Source: a bacterium
GTDB taxonomy: Bacteria > JALSQH01
Length of the DNA: 9,834 nucleotides
Direction: 5' to 3'
Assembly (NCBI GenBank): GCA_026985515.1
Contig: JALSQH010000172.1
Span: 1-9,834 of the forward strand
The notes beneath the pieces are model-generated. The model did not search any database, had not been told where the DNA came from, and worked only from the letters and a program-made list of their open reading frames with translations. Positions within the stretch are counted from its first letter, which is position 1. The number at the start of each line of letters is the position of its first letter. Made by a program: the position numbers and the translations under genes. Shown one piece after another: positions 1 to 6,541 of the stretch.

Positions 1-12
1 TAATAAATGGTC

Positions 13-36
13 TGAGGAGATCATCAAATTTCCTCA
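13..36 (+). terminator. Weak hairpin, possible terminator of an upstream gene
   Basis: A 9-base stem (13-21 with 28-36, one G-U pair) closes a 6-base loop. A short T run lies further on at 48-52 rather than directly after the stem. The window begins with two stop triplets in tandem (TAATAA, 1-6), which could be the end of a gene to the left. The stem is only moderately GC-rich and the T run is displaced, so this could be chance. Confidence 0.25.
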
Positions 37-83
37 ATTCATTCTCCTTTTTCCCGTAAATTATATTGTAATACCTCTATCAC

Positions 84-128
84 TGTCAACATAAGGTTTG
101 ACAATTGGCGGACCTTGTGTTAAATAAT
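84..128 (+). promoter_or_regulatory. Promoter with inverted repeat over the -35 box
   Basis: TTGACA at 98-103 is a perfect sigma-70-type -35 box. The best -10 candidate is AATAAT at 123-128 (5 of 6 consensus bases, 19-base spacer). TAAATA at 121-126 gives a 17-base spacer but matches less well. The -35 box is also the right arm of an exact inverted repeat, TGTCAA (84-89), 8 bases, TTGACA (98-103), which looks like a small operator. Transcription would begin close to the first ATG of the lipoprotein gene. The boxes are seen; their use as promoter and operator is inferred. Confidence 0.5.
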
Positions 129-131
129 TAG

Positions 132-569
132 ATGATGAAGCGTGATGTTCTGATTTTCTTAATAGTTTTGCTGTCTTTTTCTTTGTCATCCTGCTGTGGT
201 GTTGGTGATAATTATTACGGGAGGATCTATTTTGAGAATCCATGCATCAGTACCGATTTTACTGGCAGAATAGATTTAACAGGCACCAGCGATCTAGGAT
301 ATGTGGAGGGTACCGGCCAGTCATTTGCCATTAACAGTTGTGGGATTACTTCTCTCATTGATGAATGTGAAAAGGAGGTGGATCTTTCCTGGGATAAAAG
401 TTATGGTTCAGCTATAACTGTTGAAGTTAAGATATGGAAAAAAGGTGAAACAGATAAAAAACCACTTTATGATAGAGAGCTTGTGGTCAAAGGAACAGTA
501 AGTAGCTGTTCCTCCAGTGGAGTGAAGATCAAAATTTCTTCAAAATACTGCGATTTTTTCATTTTTTAG
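132..569 (+). CDS. Small cysteine-rich lipoprotein of unknown function
   Basis: This 145-residue protein has a lipoprotein signal peptide: a positive start (MMKR), a hydrophobic core at residues 6-18, and the lipobox L18-S19-S20-C21. The mature protein would begin with two adjacent cysteines (C21-C22). Besides the lipidated C21 there are six cysteines (22, 38, 70, 79, 126, 140), enough for three disulfides in a folded extracytoplasmic domain. The mature part is short and looks beta-rich. I recognise no family. An in-frame TAG lies directly before ATG 132, so the start can only be 132 or 135. Neither has a Shine-Dalgarno site, and the promoter suggests a nearly leaderless message. It is the first gene of a four-gene operon, 8 bases before the acyltransferase. 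The coding call is firm because of the signal peptide and operon fit; the function is unknown. Confidence 0.8.
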   Translation: MMKRDVLIFLIVLLSFSLSSCCGVGDNYYGRIYFENPCISTDFTGRIDLTGTSDLGYVEGTGQSFAINSCGITSLIDECEKEVDLSWDKSYGSAITVEVKIWKKGETDKKPLYDRELVVKGTVSSCSSSGVKIKISSKYCDFFIF

Positions 570-580
570 GAGAAAATATG
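567..580 (+). promoter_or_regulatory. Stop-embedded ribosome binding site for the acyltransferase
   Basis: The TAG stop of the lipoprotein gene (567-569) forms the start of TAGGAGA. The Shine-Dalgarno part AGGAGA (568-573) lies 4 bases before ATG 578. This fixes the acyltransferase start and favours translational coupling. The same arrangement recurs at 4308. Confidence 0.75.
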
Positions 581-1783
581 GGAAAAAATGCTCTTGGCAG
601 AGACCCTTTTGAAATTCTTCAGCAAAGTAATATGAAGGAAGTCAAAACCATTAGAAAAGAGAGGAAGGAAGTAAAAGCGGCTAAGAATGATAAATATTCA
701 GAAAAGACTGAAAAACAAATTGTTGATAAAAAATTGCAGGAGTTTCAGAGAAAGATTGATGAACTAATAAGGGAGAATTTTGAGAAAGATCCCGCCTTCG
801 TCAAGTTAAGAAAATCAATAGATCAGCTTGAGAAATTGCTGGAGGAGACTGCAAAAATAGCTGAAGCTGAAAAGGGAATATACAACTTAGAAAAAAAAAA
901 GCCTTACAGAAAGCTCTCCAGATTGTTGCAGCTGTTAAGCGGTTACTTACCACTTAAGTTACTGTTAAGGGAATTCCTCAACATATTTGTTTTTACCTCC
1001 TATGAAGATATAGATGAATTTGGCTTCAGTGAGTCCTTCAGAAAAAGAGTTGAACCTTTTTTTTCTTTTTTCTATGAACGCTGGTTCAGAGTTGAAGTTT
1101 CAGGACTTGAAAATATTCCCGAGAGGGGAGGAGTCATTCTCGTCGCAAATCATGCTGGTATGATACCATGGGATGCAGCCATGCTCACCTATGCAATAAG
1201 GCATAATCCTCCTTTCAGACAGGTTCGTCCTCTGATAGAGAATCTTTTCTTTTATCTTCCTTTTCTGGGAGTTGCCATATCCAGACTTGGTGGAGTAAGA
1301 GCAAATTATATGAATGCTCTCAGACTCATAAAGAAAGGGGAGATTGTAGCTGTGTTTCCTGAGGGAGTGAAAGGCTTGGGTAAGCCTTATCGTGAGAGAT
1401 ACAGGTTGCAGAGATTTGCCAGAGGAGGGGTTGCGAGACTTCATCTTGAAACTGAAGCACCTGTGATTCCTGTTGGAATTGTTGGTTCGGAGGAGGCTCA
1501 TCCTATTCTATTTTCATCAGAGTATCTTGCTTCAAGATTGAATCTTCCCTTCTTCCCGATAACTCTCACTTTTCCATGGCTGGGAATAATAGGCTTGCTT
1601 CCTCTTCCATCAAAGTGGTACATTACGATAGGCGAACCCCTGAACTTCTCAAAGGAAGTAAGGGATCAAAAAGATGTGGACGAGGATATTCTTATCAGTA
1701 AAATAACAAACAGAATAAGGGAAGTGGTTCATGAATTGTTGTATGAGACCATTAAGAAAAGAAAATCTGCTTTTCTTGGTTAG
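578..1783 (+). CDS. LPLAT/PlsC-type acyltransferase with coiled-coil N-terminus
   Basis: This 401-residue protein should transfer a fatty acyl chain to a lipid or glycerol-phosphate-type acceptor at the cytoplasmic membrane. Residues 20-110 are highly charged and rich in Lys and Glu, probably coiled coil. Residues 115-140 are a hydrophobic or amphipathic segment. The catalytic domain spans about 170-360. The catalytic His and Asp are H192 and D199, in NHAGMIPWD. The spacing H-x6-D is longer than the usual H-x4-D but typical of the subgroup that includes myxobacterial acyltransferases. The acceptor-binding motif FPEG is at 260-263, with the conserved continuation VKGLGK, and VIPVG is at 296-300. 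The exact substrate cannot be read from sequence. The gene sits between lipoprotein genes in one operon and overlaps the next by 53 bases. A run of ten A's lies at codons 105-108, between the coiled coil and the catalytic domain. Confidence 0.9.
   Translation: MGKNALGRDPFEILQQSNMKEVKTIRKERKEVKAAKNDKYSEKTEKQIVDKKLQEFQRKIDELIRENFEKDPAFVKLRKSIDQLEKLLEETAKIAEAEKGIYNLEKKKPYRKLSRLLQLLSGYLPLKLLLREFLNIFVFTSYEDIDEFGFSESFRKRVEPFFSFFYERWFRVEVSGLENIPERGGVILVANHAGMIPWDAAMLTYAIRHNPPFRQVRPLIENLFFYLPFLGVAISRLGGVRANYMNALRLIKKGEIVAVFPEGVKGLGKPYRERYRLQRFARGGVARLHLETEAPVIPVGIVGSEEAHPILFSSEYLASRLNLPFFPITLTFPWLGIIGLLPLPSKWYITIGEPLNFSKEVRDQKDVDEDILISKITNRIREVVHELLYETIKKRKSAFLG
891..900 (+). repeat. A10 homopolymer inside the acyltransferase gene
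   Basis: Ten consecutive adenines encode part of E105-K106-K107-K108, at the junction between the coiled-coil N-terminus and the membrane-proximal and catalytic part. Such runs are prone to polymerase slippage. A gain or loss of one base would remove the catalytic domain. The run is seen directly; any biological use is inference. Confidence 0.9.
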
Positions 1784-4310
1784 CTGGATTGTCCTCCTGT
1801 CATTTTTGATTTCAAGTTGCAGTCCTGGTGGAAAGGAGAATCACCGAACTTCTGGTGAACTTGTGGTTACTGCTTATCCCCCACCAGGTACCTATCCAAG
1901 CAGTTATAATCTGGAGGTAACTCTCTCCACCAACCGGGACGCCTACATCTACCTTACCCTTGATGGAACCATTCCAACACCTGGTAGAGCTAATACTTTT
2001 GTGGGTAGAGCCCCGGTATATGGAATCCCGATCTTGCAGGATACATGGCTCTGTTATTTTGCAGTTGATCTGATGGGAGAGCAAACACCAGTAAATTGCA
2101 TTTATTACCATTTAAAACCACCACCTGTAAGTACTCTGAATCCTCCTCCTGGTGCTTATAATCATCCTCTTGATGTTACAATTTCAACCGATTCCCCTGC
2201 TGTGATTTACTACACCACCAATGGAATGGACCCGGTGCCCGGTGATCCAGATACATATGAGGGAAAGGCACCCGTTGTTGTCCATATTCCTCATACTCTA
2301 ACTTTGAAATATTACGCTGTGGATAATCTTGGTGGTTCGGAAGAGATTCATTCTGCAAGGTACATCATAGATACCATACCACCCCATTCCGTTGCAGTTC
2401 CCCCGGGAGGAAACTACAGTGGACATGTTTCTGTAACATTGAAAATAACAAATGACATAGGAACTATTTACTACACGACTGACGGGGCTGATCCTTCAGA
2501 AAAATCTGAGGATCTTTATGCAAATGGGGGGAGTACAAGAATTGGTAAAGTAAAGGTCAGTGGAATAGATATTTATTCATCCACTGTAGTTAAATTTTTT
2601 GCCATTGATGGTGTTGGTAACAGGGAATTCCCCCCTGACGCAAATCCTCCGTACAATCAGGAGTTTTATATAATCAATGATGTGCCTGTTTTATACGCAA
2701 ATCCCAGAGGAAGATACTATTCCCGGACTTCCATAACTGTTAAACTGGTGGCTTATCCTGAAGATACTTCTATTTACTGGGCTCTTGATACCCAGCCAGT
2801 TGAAAATGGTAATTATCTCTACACACAGCCCATAAATATCTCAGGTATCGGGGATCACACCCTCTATTTTTTTTGTGTGAGGAATGGTATTTATACCCTG
2901 ATGAAAGAAGAGGTTTATCATCTCGGCTATGTAAGACCACCTGAGACCTTCACAGAGGATTTTAAATCAACCGATTATGTCGATGTTACATCCTCCACCG
3001 GTGTGGTTGTGGAAACAGGTGGTAGTGGGAATCTTCATCTTGATACATATCATGCTGAATTTTTAATGAATGTAAATAGTGAGGATGTTGATCTTGATCT
3101 CTCCTACTTCAGAAACTATCTACTGGTGGCGGAGAGGTTTGGTGGTCTTGTAATTTATGATGTTTCAAATGCAGCTTCTGTCAGCAAAGTTGCCACATTT
3201 GATATCAATCCCGGAAATACTGCTACGGGCCCGTATCTCTATGTTGATTCATCAGAGGCACTGAATATCTCAGCTGTTGCCTATCCTCTTGGTGTTCTCC
3301 TGATTGACATTTCTGATCCCACATCACCCCAGATGAAGGCAAATCTAACAGGGCTGTCTCAGGTGTTTTATTCACCTCCTGTGATAAAAATCTCCGGTAA
3401 CTATCTTTATGCAGGAGGTTTTCATAATAATTCTCCAGCGCTCTTCATTTATGATATCAGCAACCCCTCATCGCCCCAGAGAGTTGCACTTCTGGAAGGT
3501 GTTACGACAGCAGGTATAACTGATATTGAAATCAGCGGGAGCACAATCTATCTTCTTACAGCTGATGGACACATACGGGAAGTTTACGCCGATGATATTA
3601 CAAGGCCCGTGAAGGGAGTCTCCACGCTGGTTTGCAACAACTGTTCAGGAACAGATATGAGTGTTTATGGAAACTATATATATGCTGGATATACCGATAC
3701 TCAGGGAGGGAATGTTTCCATAGTTGATTTTTCAGATCCCGTATCACCTGTGGTAATCAGCAGATCCCTTCTCTCTGATGGAAATTACCCGGTTAATGGA
3801 GTGTCAATTACAGGTGTTCTTCTGGCGGTATCGAATGGAAACAAAGGTGTATGGATTTTTGATATATCTGATCCCCGTCACCCTTCAAAGAGGGACCTCA
3901 TCACTCCATCCATGGCAAAGACACGGGCCTTTGCACCGGGAAGGAATCTTATTAAAAACAATGTGTTATTCGTGATAGATGCTGCCACAGGTTTCAAAAC
4001 TTTCGAAATTCCATATAACATTGGACAGTATCTGGTAAATGGTACAGCGTTTTCATTCAATGTTAACCCACATGAATACAGCTTAAAGGGTGTTAAGCTG
4101 AATGTGACCCAGACTCTTAATGGAGGAAGTGTGGATTACTTTGTTTCGCCTGATGGAGGGTTGAACTGGTATGCTATTTCTCCAGATGGGTATGTTGAAT
4201 TTTCCAGTACCGGGAATGACCTCAGATGGAAGGCAGAACTGCATAGAGGAGGTCCCTGGAGCACCCCTCTGATTGACTCAATAACTCTTACAATTTTTTA
4301 TGCAGAATAG
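1731..4310 (+). CDS. Surface lipoprotein: four chitobiase-C-like domains plus LVIVD propeller
   Basis: This 859-residue protein has a lipoprotein signal with basic residues R6 to K10, a hydrophobic core at 13-27 and the lipobox I27-S28-S29-C30. Four domains resembling the chitobiase/beta-hexosaminidase C-terminal family follow at about 45-128, 134-213, 219-316 and 320-400, with recurring PPPGxY, IYYTTDG and AVD.xG elements. Residues 448-760 form about seven propeller blades of the LVIVD type, with repeated DISDPxxP turns (for example near 527, 575, 666 and 713). The flanking segments 405-437 and 762-859 resemble two parts of one beta-sandwich module into which the propeller is inserted; the second holds SPDGGLNW and LRWKAEL. 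The protein is probably surface-exposed and binds glycans or protein partners. No catalytic motif is evident. The start overlaps the acyltransferase gene by 53 bases. ATG 1731 has a weak upstream AAGGGAAG; ATG 1743 gives a more ordinary signal peptide but has no binding site. Confidence 0.9.
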   Translation: MNCCMRPLRKENLLFLVSWIVLLSFLISSCSPGGKENHRTSGELVVTAYPPPGTYPSSYNLEVTLSTNRDAYIYLTLDGTIPTPGRANTFVGRAPVYGIPILQDTWLCYFAVDLMGEQTPVNCIYYHLKPPPVSTLNPPPGAYNHPLDVTISTDSPAVIYYTTNGMDPVPGDPDTYEGKAPVVVHIPHTLTLKYYAVDNLGGSEEIHSARYIIDTIPPHSVAVPPGGNYSGHVSVTLKITNDIGTIYYTTDGADPSEKSEDLYANGGSTRIGKVKVSGIDIYSSTVVKFFAIDGVGNREFPPDANPPYNQEFYIINDVPVLYANPRGRYYSRTSITVKLVAYPEDTSIYWALDTQPVENGNYLYTQPINISGIGDHTLYFFCVRNGIYTLMKEEVYHLGYVRPPETFTEDFKSTDYVDVTSSTGVVVETGGSGNLHLDTYHAEFLMNVNSEDVDLDLSYFRNYLLVAERFGGLVIYDVSNAASVSKVATFDINPGNTATGPYLYVDSSEALNISAVAYPLGVLLIDISDPTSPQMKANLTGLSQVFYSPPVIKISGNYLYAGGFHNNSPALFIYDISNPSSPQRVALLEGVTTAGITDIEISGSTIYLLTADGHIREVYADDITRPVKGVSTLVCNNCSGTDMSVYGNYIYAGYTDTQGGNVSIVDFSDPVSPVVISRSLLSDGNYPVNGVSITGVLLAVSNGNKGVWIFDISDPRHPSKRDLITPSMAKTRAFAPGRNLIKNNVLFVIDAATGFKTFEIPYNIGQYLVNGTAFSFNVNPHEYSLKGVKLNVTQTLNGGSVDYFVSPDGGLNWYAISPDGYVEFSSTGNDLRWKAELHRGGPWSTPLIDSITLTIFYAE

Positions 4311-4324
4311 GAGAGAAAAAAATG
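4308..4324 (+). promoter_or_regulatory. Stop-embedded ribosome binding site for the PA-IL-like protein
   Basis: The TAG stop of the large lipoprotein gene (4308-4310) is part of TAGGAGAG. The Shine-Dalgarno sequence AGGAGAG (4309-4315) is followed by six A's and then ATG at 4322. This supports the start and coupled translation, and copies the arrangement at 567-580. Confidence 0.75.
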
Positions 4325-5596
4325 GTAAGCAGTAAATTTCAGAGAATTTTGTTGCTTGTTATTGTAGTTGTCTTTATGCTGTCCTTCTGTGGAAGAGAGG
4401 AAAATGGTGATAGCGGGAACGACAAAAGTACCGGTGATTATCCTCAGGAGTTTGAAATGACTGTCCCGGGAGATATGGTCTGGGTGAGAACAGATATTGT
4501 GATGAATCCCGGTATAAAGGTTGAAATAACTGCAGATGATTTTGACCTTGCAATGGGTGATCCTATTGGAAGAAGATTTGATCCCGTAAAGATGTTTGGT
4601 CATGGTGGATTGATTGGTAAAATTGGTGAAAATGGTATACCTTTTCCCGTGGGTATAAAGAAAGAAATACAGGGCAGCAGCCTCACAGAGGGCAAGTATC
4701 TCTACCTGGGCAGAAATCTTACTCTTGCCATGCCGTCAGGTTCAACTTCTTCGGTGCTTGATGTTTACACACCTGCCACCGATGCCACAGAAGTGGAACC
4801 TGTGGCAACCCTTAAAAGTTATCTTCAGCCAATTGATGTAAAAATAAAAGTAACCAGAACAAATGCTCCGGCTCCTCTCGCTCCCATTGATAATTTCTGG
4901 CTTGAGGATCAATCGCCTACTTTTGACTGGGACGATGTTGACAATGCTGTGCAGTATATTTTTGAAGTGAGCCAATTCCCTGATTTTAGAAGTGTATTTT
5001 TATCTATAAACACAGCCAATTCATCTGTCAATACAGCAACTCTGAACAATACTCAGCAGATAATCCCCAATCCCAATAACCAGCAGCAGGCTGTGTTTGT
5101 TGAAGGAGTTTACTACTGGAGAGTGAGAGCTCAGCTCAATGTAGGTAGAACCCTTGCTCCTGAATTCAGGTGGTCCGACAGGAGTGTGGTGTGGAAATTT
5201 GGAATTGAGCAGAAACTTTCCATCGATCCCCCTGAAATATTAAATCCTGAAAACAATGAAGAGTATGCAGAGGGTTCAAATGTGCTCATAGAATTTCTTG
5301 CTCCACAGGATGGGAGTGGTTTGTTATGGAGAATAAAATTTTACCATGCAGAATGTGGAAAGGTCATAGATACTAAGGAGATCCCACCAGAAAAAGTGTT
5401 GCTCTGGAGAGTATTTCAGACCACAATTGATTCTGATGTTATTAATGAACCTCCAAAGAACTATGGATATTACCTTGCATCTTCACTTGAGAGGGGTGAA
5501 TGGCTTTTTGAAGTTCAATTGAGAGATGGTGCTGATCCTGAAGGTGAAAGGATATCCAGTTCACAGGTCCAGATTACTGTGGGATGCAATAGATGA
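4322..5596 (+). CDS. Probable lipoprotein with PA-IL-like lectin fold and Fn3/Ig-like domains
   Basis: This 424-residue exported protein has a hydrophobic signal at residues 8-21 and a candidate lipobox L20-S21-F22-C23. Phe before the cysteine is unusual, so lipidation is likely but not certain. A polar linker (24-40) leads to a domain at about 45-155. Its pattern resembles the Pseudomonas galactophilic lectin PA-IL (LecA) family: MVWVRTDI, then GIKVEITADDF, then GLIGKIGENG, then FPVGIKKE and KYLYLGRN. The calcium and galactose ligands of PA-IL (an NDxxGxxxNN loop) have no clear equivalent, so the fold may be kept while the specificity differs. Residues about 182-297 form a fibronectin III-like domain (SPTFDWDDVDNAVQY, then YYWRVRA and WSDRSVVWKFGI). 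Residues 301-421 look like a further Ig-like domain. It is the last gene of the operon and probably works at the surface with the preceding lipoprotein. Confidence 0.85.
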   Translation: MVSSKFQRILLLVIVVVFMLSFCGREENGDSGNDKSTGDYPQEFEMTVPGDMVWVRTDIVMNPGIKVEITADDFDLAMGDPIGRRFDPVKMFGHGGLIGKIGENGIPFPVGIKKEIQGSSLTEGKYLYLGRNLTLAMPSGSTSSVLDVYTPATDATEVEPVATLKSYLQPIDVKIKVTRTNAPAPLAPIDNFWLEDQSPTFDWDDVDNAVQYIFEVSQFPDFRSVFLSINTANSSVNTATLNNTQQIIPNPNNQQQAVFVEGVYYWRVRAQLNVGRTLAPEFRWSDRSVVWKFGIEQKLSIDPPEILNPENNEEYAEGSNVLIEFLAPQDGSGLLWRIKFYHAECGKVIDTKEIPPEKVLLWRVFQTTIDSDVINEPPKNYGYYLASSLERGEWLFEVQLRDGADPEGERISSSQVQITVGCNR

Positions 5597-6541
5597 TTAT
5601 AAGTGAAGGTTAAAGGTATAGCGGGAGTAGACAGGTCTGAAACCCTGTTTAACCCATACGTATTGAGGATACCTGTTGTCAATATGAGTTTCTGTAATAA
5701 CATAATCAATTCCCAGGTCATAAAAAATTTTTAATCCATAGGACGTTATCATAGTATAATAATTTTTCCCCCGGCATTCAGGATGGGAGAAATAAAGGAG
5801 GAATTCACCTGTTCTTAGGTTAAAAATTTCTTCAAAATCTCTGTCCTCTTTTATTTCTTCAAAAGCCCCTGCGCAGGGTTTTCCTTTTTCCTCCCTCACC
5901 ACCAGGGCAAATGCACCACCATCCATGGATTTTTTTATTACTGATTCAGCCCATTTCTCGTAAAGTTCGACAGTTATATTCCTTTTTAAAAATGGGTCGA
6001 CACTGAAACGGTTCGGGTAATTTTTGAAGGAGATTCTGATTAGTTGTTTAATGGTTTCAAGGTCGTTCAATCCCGGATGAAAGGCTCTATCCAGATATTT
6101 TTCTCTCATATTCATAACATATTCCAGATTCATTTTGTCCCTCTTGAGGAGATAGATGATCTGGGTTTCAGTTAATATTGCACCCGTATGAGTCAGAGCT
6201 GAGATTAAAGGATAGTTCTCAGTCGAAATGCGGAAAATGACCAGCGAACCGGGGTCCAGTGATTCTTTTATAATTTTCAGTAATTCCAGACACTTCTTGG
6301 AATCAGGACATGAAGCTTTAAAAATATAGTAGGTTTTGTTGCTTAGAAGTTCTGACGCAGGGGAATTGTATTCCAGGATAGCCATGTAATTCCTGTTGTT
6401 GATAAATATGTTGTTTCTGTCATAACTTTTTTCTTTGAGTTTTCTTTCCAGATAGGTTCTGTATTTTTCATGAGAAACCTCGTTAAGATGACTCAAAAGA
6501 TCGTGCATGAAAAGGTCTTTCACCAATTCTTCTTCAAGCAT
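5597..6541 (-). CDS. WecD-like GNAT acetyltransferase
   Basis: This 314-residue protein has a C-terminal half (about 150-314) with the layout of WecD/RffC-type GNAT enzymes, which use acetyl-CoA to acetylate amino sugars. Visible elements are NRFSVDPFL followed by YEKWAESVIKKS (about 177-205), beta-strand FALVV (211-215), the acetyl-CoA loop strand LLYFSHPECRGKNYY (248-262), and THIDNRYPQYVWVKQGF ending near 301. The loop is degenerate: R257-G258-K259-N260 has Asn where a Gly is usual. The N-terminal 140 residues may be a second, decayed GNAT-like domain, a common layout; this is uncertain. It is the last gene of the minus-strand set. Its start ATG overlaps the glycosyltransferase end by 8 bases, and its stop directly abuts the stop of the converging lipoprotein gene. 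The target could be a dTDP-amino sugar or a lipid-linked sugar. Confidence 0.75.
   Translation of the reverse strand: MLEEELVKDLFMHDLLSHLNEVSHEKYRTYLERKLKEKSYDRNNIFINNRNYMAILEYNSPASELLSNKTYYIFKASCPDSKKCLELLKIIKESLDPGSLVIFRISTENYPLISALTHTGAILTETQIIYLLKRDKMNLEYVMNMREKYLDRAFHPGLNDLETIKQLIRISFKNYPNRFSVDPFLKRNITVELYEKWAESVIKKSMDGGAFALVVREEKGKPCAGAFEEIKEDRDFEEIFNLRTGEFLLYFSHPECRGKNYYTMITSYGLKIFYDLGIDYVITETHIDNRYPQYVWVKQGFRPVYSRYTFNLHL

Noticed and set aside
1100-1501. Open frame of 133 codons on the minus strand
   Set aside because: It is antisense to the catalytic core of the acyltransferase, including the H-x6-D and FPEG motifs, so it is a shadow frame.
4298-4603. Open frame of 101 codons on the minus strand
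   Set aside because: It lies opposite the start of the PA-IL-like protein gene, which has a signal peptide, a ribosome site and recognisable domains. The minus frame has none of these.
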